A stretch of 64,000 nucleotides of DNA from contig CANTUR010000039.1 of assembly GCA_947683625.1 (NCBI GenBank), positions 5,270,001 to 5,334,000 on the forward strand, in the 5' to 3' direction. Made by a program: the position numbers and the translations under genes. The notes under the pieces were generated by a model. The model saw only the letters and a list, made by a program, of their open reading frames with translations. It searched no databases and had not been told where the DNA came from. Origin of the DNA: Mallotus nudiflorus (lineage: Eukaryota; Streptophyta; Magnoliopsida; Malpighiales; Euphorbiaceae). Positions 12,455-25,399 of the stretch are shown here, one piece after another (position 1 is the first letter of the stretch; every line of letters begins with the position of its first letter).

Positions 12455-13668
12455 TCCTTTTTGCACTTTTCACATGCTAATTGAATGATAATTACAAGTT
12501 TATGGTTATCTTTGGTGCTAGTTGTAAGTGTTGTAATGAATTTGTGCATAGTTGGGATGCTATTATGACTCGACATGACAGTGGTGAGTCGGCATGCATC
12601 TTTGCTATCATGACTCACATAGCTATGGTGAGTCAGTACTCTTCCTTGCTGTGATGAGTTGCCACACTATTGTGACGAGTCAACACCATCCAATTCATGC
12701 TTATATGTTTGGCATATCAACCCTAACATGCAATAGTTGCATTTTTTGTGTTTTATGTTTGTCATACATGCTTGGAATGATCATGCTTTTTGTATTACAT
12801 CCTAAGTTTTTAGTAATTAATTTTTTTATTATTAGTTATGTAATTGAGTGTTAATTAAATGGAACTAGGATGTAATATTCACCTTAGAATGCCAAGGAAT
12901 CATTATACATCACTAGAGTTGTGAAATGAAGCTTTAAGAGTTCAAGTGGGAGATCCATCAAGATGGAAACAATGTAATTTATTCTAAGAGTTAGAATAGT
13001 TTTGTAAAAGACCAGTGATCATTTTATATTTGTTCATTCATGTTGCATGCTCAATGTATATATCTAATAGATATGTTAAAACATGCAATGAGCATATGTG
13101 ATATGTATAAATGGATGCAACAATAAATATGCATATGTGATATGTGTATGTATGCCATGTTAAATATATATATATATATGATATGTGCAATGTAAAATGG
13201 CTAATCTAAAAAAGACCTAAAAATCTTCCAAACTAAATTTAGGTCTAGGCTCTCTATAGGAGCAATTACTTGCATGGTTTTGGACTAAGTGCATCAGTTG
13301 TGGATATATAGGGATGTATATAAGATCCAAGAGATTCATGTAGTGTTATTATTAAGAATGAGGTGTTGTTGGTGTATAAATACACTATATGCCAATAATG
13401 TCAAATAAGCATATTTAGGTATGTAGTGTTCAAGTTTATACATTTCACTTATCTAATGGTATGGACCTAATTAATGCCAAAGGCTAAGATGGCAATGTGT
13501 ACCTAAGGCCTGTAACATTCCAATGTGTACCTGAGGGATATTAGTAACTCATTAAGAACTTCATCAGCCATTAAAATCCCATCCAATAAGGGATTTTTGT
13601 TTTCTATTTTAGAAGTGTAGAATTTGCCAAGCTAGTGGGAGACCATTATAATTAAAGACCAAATCTAA
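12455..13668 (+). other. Copia leader with palindrome cluster
   Basis: Untranslated leader of about 1.2 kb. Positions 12555-12690 hold several facing pairs of ATGACTC and GAGTCA words (for example ATGACTCA...TGAGTCA). Further on lie ATATGCATATGTGATATGTG-like dinucleotide-biased repeats (13080-13200). No gene seen; open frames here (for example 12594-12854) have no family resemblance. Confidence 0.55.
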
Positions 13669-14660
13669 TGGAATTATTACAATATCATGGCACTAATTAA
13701 TCTTGTTATACTTTTGCACCAATTTGATGATATGAGATCCTTAGACATGTTAAATGTCATTCTTAATAACAATAGACTCATTAGGATTATTGATTGGTTG
13801 TGTAATCTAAAAGTTGTATTGGCCTCTGAATGCATATTTTATGTTTTAGAACAAAGTCCTCTCATACTCCTTTCACTTAATGCTTTCCAAAAGGAGCGTA
13901 ACACTCTTGAGAAATGGAAAGATGATGATATGCAAGCACCATGCATTATGTAGGCTTCTATAAGCAATGAAATCCATAGGCAATAATAGAAGTACACTAA
14001 TGCAAATGAAATTCTACTTCACTTGCAAGAGTTATTTAGCAAACAAAGTAGGACCACTAGATATAAGATATATAAATAGCTTTAGCATGCTAAAATGAAG
14101 GAAGGTAATGATATTGGAGCACATGTGAATTCTATGATTCATTCCATTAAGGAACTTGAGAGTATAGATTTCATGATGGATGCTCAACTTCAAATAGATT
14201 TGATCTTACAATCCCTTTTGGACTTATTTAGGCAATTTATTGCAAATTTCCACATGAATTAAATTAAGTGTACTCTTGTAGAATTGCTAAACATGCTTAT
14301 GATGGCTCAAAAGGCTATTCACAATGAAAAAAGGAAGGATGTAGCGTTGGTTGCTTTTCTAGCAAGACTAAGAACAACAAGGGCAATAAAAGTAAGAAAA
14401 CTAAAGAAAGAGTTCCTAAAGCTCAAGGAAAGGTAAGAAAGAATAAAGGCAAAGAGAAAGTTGAGAATGAAAATAAGGGAAAATGTCTCTTTTATGATGG
14501 AGAGGTACATTAGAAAAGAAATTGTCCAAAGTTCCTTGAGTCTTCCAAGACTAAAGGAAAGGACAAGATTGGAGAAGGTTAGACTTTCACTTATTTATTT
14601 ATTTATAAATGTTCTAAGAACTCATCTCAGACATGGATATTGGATACCTATGGTGCTTGC
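13669..14660 (+). pseudogene. Copia gag with mutated zinc knuckle
   Basis: Translation shows the Ty1/copia capsid region: a segment around IIDWLCNLKVVLASE, then FQKERNTLEKWKDDDMQA, followed by HAKMKEGNDIGAHVNSM. It ends with the nucleocapsid knuckle at about 14480-14530. The knuckle reads C-L-F-Y-D-G-E-V-H-stop-K-R-N-C, so the second Cys of the CCHC motif is Tyr and the residue after His is a TAG stop. Several other stops and frameshifts occur between 13950 and 14600. The product would have coated element RNA in virus-like particles; this copy cannot. Confidence 0.75.
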
Positions 14661-14699
14661 AATTAGGTCATATTATGGATGACATAATCATAAAGTTAG

Positions 14700-17150
14700 A
14701 AAGGGTGGGAATTTTGAGTAATCTTGAATCCACATCCAATCTGACTTGTGAGGCTCGTATCCAAGGCAAGATGACCTAGTCACCATTTGTTAAATAAATG
14801 TAAAGAGCTAAAGAAATTTTGGAAATCATAAATAGTGATGTATATAGGCCATTCAACCAAATGGCAAAAGGTAGGTTCTACTACTTCATTACCTTTATAG
14901 ATTAGACATTTATTTTTTATGAAACATAAAAATGAATCCTTTGAAAAGTTCAAGGAATTAAAGGTCTAGGTAGAGAGCCAAATGGGGAACAGTATTAAAA
15001 TCCTTTGATTGGATTGAGGACGTGAATACTTAAGTAACCAATTTATGGAGTTCCTTAAAGAACATGGCATTATATCAAAACTAACTCCACCCAGAACACC
15101 TGAACTCAATGGTGTGTCTAAAAGGAGGAATTGAACTCTATTATATATGGTTCTATCAATGATGAGCTATATAGATTTACCTACTTTCTTTTGGGGTTTT
15201 GCATTATAAACTACCATTTACATTTTAAATTGCATTCCATCTAAGACTGTTTCTAGCACACCATATAAGATATGGCATGGTAAGATGCCAAGTATTAAAC
15301 ATGTTAAGATTTAGGGATGCCTAGCTTATATTAAAAGATTAAAAATAGATAAATTAGATGCAAGGCCAATTCATTGCAGATTTATTGGATATCCTAAAGA
15401 TAGTTTAGGGTATTATTTCTATCTACCTGCTGAACAAGTTATTATAAGCAGAGATGCAATCGAGTTGATTAAATGAATATTAATTAATCCCAAGAGTCTA
15501 ATCCCACTAAAAATATTATCACACCAACTCTTAAAAAGTCAGGTAGGGTATCTCATCCACTGAAGAGATACATTTTTCTGCATGAAATGCAAGAGTTACA
15601 AATGCATAAAGAAGAAACTTATAATGATAATCCTATAACATTTGAAGAGGCTTTATCAAATAAAGATTTTTCAAAATGGCTTGAAGTAATGAAATTCAAA
15701 ATGGATTCCATGTATGCAAACTAAGTCTAAACACTTATTAATCCACCCGATAGTGTTGTACATATAGCTTGTAAATGGATCTTCAAGAGAAAGATTGGTG
15801 CATATGGAAAAGTTGATGCTTACAAAGCAAGGCTTGTAGCAAAAGGGTTTTACCAAAGTTAAGTGGTCGACTATGAGGAGACCTTCTCACTAGTAGCCAT
15901 GTTTAAATCCATTTGTATACTTCTTGCCATTATTGCATACTATGATTATGAAATTTGGCAAATGGATATCAAAATTGCTTTTCTCAATGGCTATGTTAAG
16001 GAAGAGATTTATATGGAACAACCTAAAGGTTACGAATCTAAGGAAGGTTCTAAAATGTGAAAACTTAATAAATCTATTTATGGTCTAAAGCAATCTTCAA
16101 GGAGTTATAATCATCATTTTAATGAAGCCATATGATCATTTGGTTTTATTAAGAACAAAGATGAGCCTTGTGTGTATACAAAGGTTAGTGGGAGCCAACT
16201 CACTTTCCTAGAATTGTATATGGATGATATTTTACTAGTTAGGAATGATATTAGCATGCTTACAAATGTGAAACTATGGTTGTGTAAAACTTTCTCCATG
16301 AAAGACTTAGGGGAGGCTACCTATATTCTTGGCATTCAAGTCTATAAAGATAGATTAAAAAGAATAATAGGTTTATCCTAAAGTCTTTACTTGGGAAAGG
16401 TGTTGAAGAGATTCAACATGCTTGATTCCAAGAGAGGAGTATTACCATTTAGGCATGGTGTTCATTTATCCAAGGGTATGTCACCTAAGACACCCGAGGA
16501 AATGGAGTAAATGGCCAAAGTTCCTTATACTTCAACTATATAAAGCTTAATGTATGCTATATTGTGTACAAGGTTTGATATTGCCTATGATGTTAGTGTG
16601 ACTAGTAGGTTTGGAACACTGGATAGTAGTTAAGTCAATCTTTAAGTACTTGAGAAGGACTAAAGATTTGATTTTAACTTATGGATTTACAAATAGATGG
16701 ATTTATATATTCTGATTTCCAATTAAATATTGATGATAGAAAGTCTATCTTTGGGTTTATTTTTATCTGTAATGGAGGTGCAATGAGTTAGAAGAGTTCC
16801 AATCAAGGTCTCACTACTGATTCCACTATAAAAGCTTAGTATATAGTTGCATCAGATGCTACTAAAGAAGTTTTTTGGATTAAGAAGTTCATTATTGAAC
16901 TAGAAGTTATTCCTTCTATTGAGTCCCTGATTCCTCTTTATTGAGACAAAAATAGAGCCATTGCTTTAGCAAAGGAACCAAGGTCTCACCAGAAATCCAA
17001 ACATATAGAAAGACACTTTGATATTATCATAGAACTTGTTAGTAAAAGCAACATCATCATGCAAAAGGTAGCTTCAGTTGACAATGTGGTTGATCCACTA
17101 ACCAAGGCACTCACACAATTATAGTTAGATTATCATCTTGAGAAGATGGG
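14700..17150 (+). pseudogene. Copia pol: integrase, reverse transcriptase, RNase H
   Basis: Integrase (about 14760-15470) retains HSDV-like NSDVYRPF, the GREYLSNQF segment around the second Asp, TPPRTPELNGVSKRRN and WGFAL. Reverse transcriptase (about 15640-16380) retains KARLVAKGF, IWQMDIKIAFLNG, LNKSIYGLKQ and the catalytic LYMDDILL. RNase H (about 16690-17150) retains DSTIKA, KEVFWIKKF and an RSHQKSKHIERHFD segment. Stop codons are scattered, many TAG or TAA, including one early in the RT and one at the Arg of the SDRGGEY integrase motif (TGA). Domain order IN-RT-RH defines Ty1/copia. The element is inactive. Confidence 0.85.
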
Positions 17151-17194
17151 TCTTAAATATTATAGTGAATGGTACTTATGCTAGTGGGAGATTA

Positions 17195-19321
17195 TTAACA
17201 TAGATGTTCCCTAATGTCATTCTAGTAATGTCTGATGACATTGTAAATTATCCCAAATGGCAATATAATATTCACTTAAACAAAGTGTTTGTTTATTTTA
17301 GTATTTACCCTTTAGCATTATGTTAAATAAATTTATTATCAAGAGTTGATAATATGAGTTACAAACTTTTTTAGTACGCATGCTATAAAACGTTCATAGT
17401 TGTATAATTAATTTTTGGGTAATATTAATTAGACTATCACCTTTATTTATTTTTCTTGATTAGTATGTGATGCTAACAGTGGGACATAGTGAATCTCATG
17501 CTACTTGATATTTGATATCAGAATTGACATATTGGTATTCATGTGATGGGTGAATTGAACATTGTTACTAAATATATGATTGTATGGATATTTACTTATT
17601 GTCAATTATCATAATATAGGTTATAATGGGGCATATAGTCCTTTGACCTGAGGTGACACGATCATCCACATTTTAGTGGTTAAAGTTTGTTTCCACTTAT
17701 ATACTTATGTTATTCATATATGGGCATATGGCATGTGGTGGCTCTAATTATTTAAATGTAGGGATGAGTGTTCGATTAAGATATGATTCATTGCCCTGAA
17801 TGAACTGAGTTAAGATCATATGCTATCTAAGTCTTTTCTTGATGAATAAGTTCTTGGCCAGGACAAACATAACATTCTAAAAGAGTTTCAGTGCTAGAAA
17901 GAGTTTTTAGTATTTTTTATATTTTATTAAGGGAAAGAACTTGAGATTAGGTTATATGATCTAGATATTAAAGTTTGACTTATCCTTGACTCTAAGCTAT
18001 TTTGGAATCTCTTAATGAAGGGATTTTAGTGCATGGTAATTATGACTCGAGGGTTCATGTGAATTACTGAATACATTAATATCTAATTGGATAGTTATGA
18101 TATCGATGTTAGGGGTCACTCACATCTTATAAGAACTAAATGTGAATAATTGGGATTTTCACATTTAGACTTGAAAGGAGTTTCAAGTAATATCAAGTGT
18201 TCATATTATATTCTCATTGCTAACTAGACATGAACCTAGTATGTCACACCTAAAAGGTTTTACCAAATCTGTATCGATATTAATCTAATTATTGATTGAA
18301 GAGTTTAATCAATTAATTAATATTAATGAAATTGGATTTTTGCTTAAAGCAATGATTCTAGCATATCATGAAATCTAATTTTAATGAAAGGTTTGATTAT
18401 TAATTTATACTCAATTAATATGAGATATTAATAGTGATATTAAACTAATAATGAATATTTGTTGTTTCTTATTTACTTTGATTAATGGCTTAAGTTTTAT
18501 GGACCTAGACCCAAAAGAGTTTTGGACTAAAGATTAAACCAAGTAATAGATAAAGCTCATTTACCTTATTTAAGTTCACTTATTTGTTGGAATGGTTTTT
18601 GGGTCAAGAGTTGGCCCGATGGTTAAGCCCAATTTCATTAAGAGATATGTTAACATGTGTAAGTCAATAGTGATGTAGAGAATTTAAAAGAGTTGTAATC
18701 TCTACATCCTCCTTATTTGGACATTAGTGACTTATTTAGTTGTTAATTAATTGTGACAACTGGAATATGAGTGATGTCATCAATCTCTACTTTAATCTCT
18801 AACCAAGTATATCTAAAAGTAAAAAAGTAGATATTGATGGGATGTTAGTAGACAGAAAATGTGGGAGACTCATAAAAAAGACAAAGAAAATATATACAAA
18901 ACCTAGAGCTCTTATAAGGATCATCTAGTGCAAGTATCACAAGGGTTATTAGGAGAGGGTTCTTGTGCTAATTGATCAAAACAAGAAAGAGATTTATTGA
19001 AGCTTGGTGTTTCAAGCTAGAGGTCTCATACTTAGGAGACTAGATGTTGATTCAATTTTTAAATTAAAGGAGGACACACTAATATAGTAGAATACTTATG
19101 GTTTACATAAAATATGGGAGATTATAAGTTTTCTTGAAACTTAGAATTCCTAAGTTGTTGATTTGTATTTTGTATTGCCTTAGATGTTAGTTGTGTGTTA
19201 AATGTAAATTAGATCCTAGGGTTTGGAATTCTTTATGTGATTAAGGGTTATGTTTTGTAAATTTTTGAAATTTACTTTACTTAGCATTTGATGTCTAAGT
19301 AGCATAATCAATTCCTTTTAG
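17195..19321 (+). repeat. 3' LTR of the copia element
   Basis: Preceded by the purine tract at 17182-17192 (AGTGGGAGATT). It matches the 5' LTR over its length and ends at about 19321. Confidence 0.85.
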
Positions 19322-20400
19322 AATTTATAAGCAATTTTGATTGTTGTTTTAATTATAGAAACTGAAGAGTTTTATAAAAGGAAATGAACATAATGTGGTG
19401 CAATCATGGGACACGATTGTGTTGCTATTCACTCAAAAATTTACAATTCAATGACACAAATGTATCTCATAAATGACACATATGTACCTAATTCACAAAT
19501 TTGAATGGAACCATTTGCTTGTCTAATATGGTTGTGGCACTTAAATGACATAGTTGTGTGTAATTAATGAAAATTTTAATATTAGCACTAGGACATGACT
19601 ATATCACATCTGCTCTCTGGTTTATTTTTCTAATTCATTTGGCAAAATTCTAACTCAATGATCTTAATTAATCACTTATTACCCCTATAAATTGTAGTTT
19701 CATTCATGCAAAATAATCACAAATTCATATTTATAAACATATAACATCTCACAAAATTGATATCTTTATTGTACACTTACTATAATATATAAAACTTATA
19801 ACCCTTTTTAACGCTCTTTTTTTTCCTTTCCTCTTAATTGTTTGAATTAGAGCATCATGTTTCCTTAAAAATAGCATGAACTAATAAAAATTAAAGAAAT
19901 TAAAATGTTCGAGTAAAAGAAACATAAAAAAAAAAAACTAAAAACTAAGTTATAGAACTTGGTTAAGCTCCTAAGAAGCACTTGTTTTATTAAGGTCATT
20001 AGGTTGACCATGGTTTGGATTATGCATTAGTGTCCCTTAAGTAGGCAACTTGATGGAATGCATCTATTTTTCCTCCATGGTACTTCTTTAATCTCTTACC
20101 ATTAACCTTAAACTTATCACCTAAAGCATTATTTAATATATTGCCCCTGATGGAAAAGTTTAAATTACTTCAAAAGGTCCTGACCAACTTGTCTTTAATT
20201 TTCTTGGAAATGGTCTTAACATGAAGTTATAAAGTAGAACTGCCTCTCCTACTTCAAAATGCTTCTTTTAAATTACTACATCATGCCACTTCTTGGTCTT
20301 TCCTTTATAAATTCTTGAACTCTCATAGCATTTTTTCTAATCTCATCAAGTTCATTTAGTTGTAACATTCTCTTTTTTGCTACTTTCTTGAAGTCATAGT
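19322..20400 (-). other. Post-pol region of Athila-like element, palindromes
   Basis: No gene. On the minus strand, 19960-20020 reads AACCTAATGACCTTAA and then AAGTGCTTCTTAGGAGC. This is a decayed form of the block that follows pol in Athila-like elements, usually ending GGGAGGCAACCC. A better copy is at 49590-49640. Positions 19400-19600 contain CATGGGACACGATTGTGTT and GACATAGTTGTGTG-type palindromic words. The order pol, conserved block, palindromes agrees with the other Athila-like copies here. Confidence 0.55.
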
Positions 20401-20402
20401 TT

Positions 20403-22986
20403 AAAACCTTAATTGCCTAGTAAGCTTTATGTTCAAGTTCCACTAGAAGATGACATGCCTTTCCATACACCAATATATAAGGAGACATCCCAATTAGTGT
20501 CTTATATGTTGTCCTATATGCCCACAAAGCATCATCTAGCTTCCTTGACAAGTCTTTCCTTGACTTGCTTATTGTCCTTTCTAACATCTTATTTAATTCC
20601 CTATTACTAACTTTAACCCATCCACTATATTTTGGGTGATATGGAGTTGCTATCTTATGTTTTACACTATACCTAGCTAATAGCATTTCCATATTCTTAT
20701 TACAAAAATGAGTACCTCCATCACTAATAATAGACCTTGGCATCCCGAACCAAGCAAAAAGCTTTTTAAGGAATTTACACACTACTCTTGCATCATTAGT
20801 ACTGAAACCTTATGCTTTAACCCATTTTGATACATAGCCAAAAAATATATAATACTAATATATATTTGTTACCTCCAAAGGATGGACATGGTCCTATGAA
20901 GTCAATGCCCCAAACGTCAAAGATTTCCACTTCTAGAATGTTTTCTTGTAATATATCATTCCTTTTGGTCATGTTTCCACTCCTTTGACTTATATCGCAT
21001 GCTTGAACAAATCTTTTTGCTTCTTGAAAATTTTTTGGCCAATAGAACCCACTCTTGAACAATTTAGAAGTTGTCCATTAATATCCATAGTGACCTCTAT
21101 AATTCAATCCATGGCAATAATGTAGAATTGACTAAATGTCTTCACTAGGCACACATCTTCTAATCATACCATCATTACACAACTTCCATAGAAATGGTTT
21201 TTCCTAAAAACAAGTTTTTGCATCATAGATAAGCTTCTTCCTTTATTGAGTACTTAACCCTAGAGGTAGTTTGCCTAGAGCTAAGAAATTAGCAATGTCT
21301 ATAAACCATGGGGTGTTTATTATCCCTATAGCACATAACATCTCATATGTAAACAATTCTCTTATCGGTTCTATGCTATTGTTAGTTGTATCATCTAGCT
21401 CTAATCTTCATAAATGGTCCGCCACTACATTCTTTGACCCCTTTTTATCTTTAATCTATATATCAAATTATTGTAACAACAATACCCATCTAATAAGTCT
21501 AGGTTTAGCATCCTTCTTTGCTAATAAATACTTTAATGTTGAATGATCTGTGAAACCACTACTTTTGACACAAGGAGATATGATCTAAATTTATTAACTA
21601 TAAACTACTAGCATCTCCTTTTCTATAGTAGAATAGTTTAGTTAAGTATTTATGAGTATTCTACTTGCATAATAAATAACATGTAACTTCTTATCCTTTC
21701 TCTACCCAAGTACAACTCATATAGTATAATCACTGGTATCACATATCAATTTAAAAGGTAAACTCTAGTCTTATACCACTACTATTGGTGCTAACACTAT
21801 TGCTTTTTTTAACCTGTCAAAAGCAATTTTACATTCATCAGTGAAAATGAATGGTGCATCTTTTTCAAGTAACTTATATAGAGGTTTTGAGATTTTTTTA
21901 AAAGTCTTTGATAAAGCATCTTTAAAAACCTGCATGTCCTAAAAAGCTTCTCACACCTTTACCATTAGTTGGATAATGCAATTTTTCTATAATATCAATT
22001 TTTTCTTTATCAACCTCTATTCCTCCATTTAAAATTTTATGACCTAATATAATGCCCTCTTCTACCATGAAATAACATTTTTCCTAATTCAAAACTAAAT
22101 TTTTATTTTTACATCTTTCAAGAAATTTATCCAAATTTAAAAGGCAATGATCAAAAGAATTTTCATAAATATAAAAATCATCCATGAATACTTCCATTAT
22201 TTAGTTAACTAAATCACTAAAAATAACCATTATACCTATTTGAAATGTAGTTGGTTCACTACATAAACCAAAAGGAATTCTCCTATATGCAAAAGTTCCA
22301 TACAAATAAGTAAATGTTAACTTATGTTGATTTTCAAAAGCTATTGCTATTTTGATTATAACATGAGAAACCATATAAAAAGTAATAAAATGCATGTCAT
22401 GAAATTCTTTCTAACATTTTAACAATAAATGGAAGTGGAAAGTGATCTTTTCTAGTAGCTTTATTAAGTTTTCTATAGTCAATGCACACTCTCCATCCAC
22501 TAACTACTCTCATAGGAATTAGTTCTCCCTCATCATTTTATACTATTGTCATCCCTCCCTTTTTAAGTACACATTGTATAGGACAAATGCATAAACTATT
22601 TAAAATAGGATAAATAATTCCTGCATCTAAAAGCTTAAGAATTTCTTTCTTAATAACTTATTACACATTCATATTTAATCTTCTTTGTCTTTCTATTGTA
22701 GTCTTATGATTATCTTCCATTAGTATTTTATGCATGCAATATAATAGACTAATCCACTTAATATCCAAATTTTGCAATCCTGTAGCTTTTATCCTTTTCT
22801 TTAACAACTGTACTAATAATTCCTCTTGTTCCTTAATGAGTTTTGATGAAATAATTACTAGCAGTGTTTCATTCTTACCTAGAATTGTATATCTCAAATG
22901 TGAAGGTAATGCTTTTAAATCCAAACTAGGTGCTCTGACTATAGAAGGTGATAGAGATTCAATATATTGGGTTATGCAATTCAAAA
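20403..22986 (-). pseudogene. Athila-like gypsy pol (RT, RNase H, integrase), decayed
   Basis: Reading leftwards. The reverse transcriptase N-terminal part at 22984-22661 has LKALPSHLRY, SSKLIKEQEELL and MHKILMEDNHK. The fingers and palm part at 22395-22201 has AYRRIPFGLCSEPTTFQ. RNase H traces lie at 22000-21270. Integrase follows at 21062-20417, with HHCC-side FKSGFYWPKNF, GIDFIGPCP, ISDGGTHFCNK, ATPYHPKYSG and DALWAYRTTYKT, ending GKACHLLVELEHKAY. This is the classic Athila/Tat Ty3/gypsy integrase. The third catalytic acidic residue (normally Glu in VEVSNRE) is Lys here (VKVSNREL). Stops and frameshifts separate the segments. Confidence 0.85.
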
Positions 22987-24491
22987 TGCAGTAAAAGTTT
23001 TTAAAAATTTAATCACAAACCCAAACTAGGATCCATATAATTCAATTAATTGATGAATTAAGGTTTCTAAAAACCTTACCATGAATAAAAATCAAGTAAG
23101 AATGATGGAAGGTTAAGAGGGGGTTCACACTAGTGACACCCTACCTCACGCTTTTTAATTTTCTAGGCCGGATTAAGATGCCTCCAAATAAATATGTCCT
23201 CTATAAGTATCCACATGAATAGCCCTTGAATAAAAATGAATGTGTGCTAGAACCTTTTTATTGATTGTCTCATAAGTCAAGAACTATGTGATTAGTTTTT
23301 CAAGAGGAGAGAAAATGAATTTTGGTGGTAGAAAAAGGATGAGTATGTGAAACACTAGAGAATATGTCATATTTATAGACCTCTCAAATAGGGTTTCACT
23401 TACAAAAATGAATTTTGGTAATTTCTTATTTATTAAAATGTTTTTGGTATATTCCACTTATTCCAATTATGATTTTATTCAAATATTAAATCAAAAATAG
23501 TTTTCTATTTATTTAGGATAACCATTACCTTAAATAAATAAATATTTACATATTTATTTATTTATTTCCACAAAGTTTAATTGGGCTTAGTAAACCCATT
23601 TTTGTTTTGGCCCTAGTCTAGTGTGTGACCCTATAAGTTCATATGACATTGACAATGGGCTTGAAATCCCTATTTAGGCTTATAAGTATTAAGTGGCCTC
23701 TAGTAAGAAATTATGACTGCCCAAGTCATTTAAAGGTCAATAATCCAACATAACCTAATTTACAATGAATATTGTACTCTTTTTGTCACATGATATCTTG
23801 ATTGAATATAAGGCATAGTTTCTCTCATCCTTATATAATTCAATGATATTATTTCTGGATTCTAAGTAGACTAAGAATGATAACTCTTTATCAATTCACT
23901 TTAGCATGGCCATGCATTTTCCTAAGTCTATCTTATTATGGGGCCCATAAATATCTTACTCATATTAAATAAGGGAAAAATTCCTTCTCAATCACTCACA
24001 TTCCTCACATTACTCATGTTATATCCAATAACAATCTATTTTATCATCCAATTAAAGATAATTTTAGATTGTATCAAAATAAAAAATAGTTATATAGAAA
24101 TCCATTGTGATTTCAAGGTAGAGGACTAAATCAAAATTACTGTGATAAGAATTACTTGTGACAATTATCTATGTAGTATTCTCATGATGAGTTAATCTAG
24201 TACATTATTTCTCAAAAAAGTACCTATGAGTTGATTTAATATCTCATATTCATTATTAGTAAAATATAATCATCAATCAACACTATACTAACTTTTATAC
24301 ATTATGATGACTAACAATAATTTGAATAGAACTCATATTTAATCTAAAGGTTTTACTATCAAGTCACATACTTGATGACATTAGGAAGAATTAACTATTC
24401 ATGTAATTATCATAATAGAAAATTAAAATTAAATGCCTTTTTATTAAGAAAATGATAAAGTCAAAACATGGACATACATGATTTACTAACA
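22987..24491 (-). mobile_element. Solo LTR inserted in gypsy pol
   Basis: On the minus strand it starts TGTTAGTAAATCATG at 24491 and ends ACTGCA at 22987, 1505 bases, with no ORF. It matches 7273-8846 in reverse. Flanking 5-mers are CAAAA (22982-22986) and CAATA (24492-24496), a target duplication with one change. Protease lies on one side and the reverse transcriptase on the other, so it interrupts the gypsy pol. The lack of internal sequence implies LTR-LTR recombination after insertion. Confidence 0.85.
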
Positions 24492-25100
24492 CAATATTTT
24501 TGGATAATGCATGATGAATAAATGATTCTTGCTGCTTAAAAAATTTATCAATTTCATGACAATTAACATGCAAACACTTCTCAATATCTTCTAATTCACA
24601 TAATTTTCCAAACTCCATCGTTGGACTTCATTAACACAATCATCAATCACATAAACTCTCATGCAATCATCAAAGTCAGAAGGGCATTTCATACCTTGAT
24701 ACATATTAAACTTATAGCTTTCTTCACTAACTTTTAATGTAAGAGTTCCTTCATAAACATTTGTTATAGCTTTAGTAGTATACATGAAAGGCATACCTAA
24801 TATTAAAGGTACCTCTTCATCTTTTTCAAAATCAAGTACTACAAAATCAACTGGAAAGATAAATTTTGCTGCTTTGACTAGTACATCCTCTACTATTCTG
24901 TAAGGCTTCTTAATAGTTATGTCTACAAGTTACCAACATAAATTTATTACTTTTGCCTCTCCTAGTCCAAGTTTCTGGTAAATAGATAAAGGCATTAAAT
25001 TAATAAAAAGCACCTGAATCACAAAGAGCTTTTTAAAATTCTAAATTAGCAATAGAACAAGGCATAGTAAGACTCCTTGGATGATTCCTTTTAAGTGGTA
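24492..25100 (-). pseudogene. Athila-like gypsy protease region
   Basis: The minus strand at 24794-24591 reads KAITNVYEGTLTLKVSEE, then YKFNMYQGMKCPSD and MRVYVIDDCVNE. These are the family's C-terminal protease and linker segments (typically INVYEGTLTLRVGDE and FRVDVID). Upstream, to about 25100, stops break the rest. The chain resumes on the other side of the solo LTR at 22986. Confidence 0.65.
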
Positions 25101-25399
25101 GCTTATTTGAGATTTATAGTACTACACTCCTTACTAAGTGTAATAGTCTCAAATTCTTATAGCTTTTTCTTAATAGAAATGAGCTCCTTCAAGAATTTAG
25201 CATATTTCAGCATTTGTGCAATTGCTTCCACTAATGGAATGTTGATATACAATTTCTTGAACATCTCTATAAATTTTGAAATTTTTTTATCATGCTCTTA
25301 CTTGTTTAGCCTATGTGGAAATGGTGCAGGTGGTTCATATAGTTTCACTTCCACTTTCTATTTTTGCTTCTCCTCTTCTTCCTCCTTCTCTAGTTGAAT

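Larger units (their letters stand above)
10336..19321 (+). mobile_element. Complete but inactive Ty1/copia retrotransposon
   Basis: Two long direct repeats (10336-12442 and 17195-19321) bound a Met-tRNA primer site, a long leader, gag, then protease-poor pol in the order integrase, reverse transcriptase and RNase H, which is the Ty1/copia order. A purine tract GTGGGAGATTA precedes the 3' LTR. The 5 bases before the 5' LTR (10331-10335, AATTT) equal those after the 3' LTR (19322-19326), a possible target duplication in AT-rich context. LTR copies differ by roughly one base in eight to ten by eye, plus indels, so the insertion is old. It interrupts an Athila-like minus-strand element. Confidence 0.85.

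Noticed and set aside
14319..14510. Minus-strand frame with a hydrophobic segment
   Set aside because: Antisense to the Lys-rich end of copia gag; hydrophobicity comes from complement of Lys codons.
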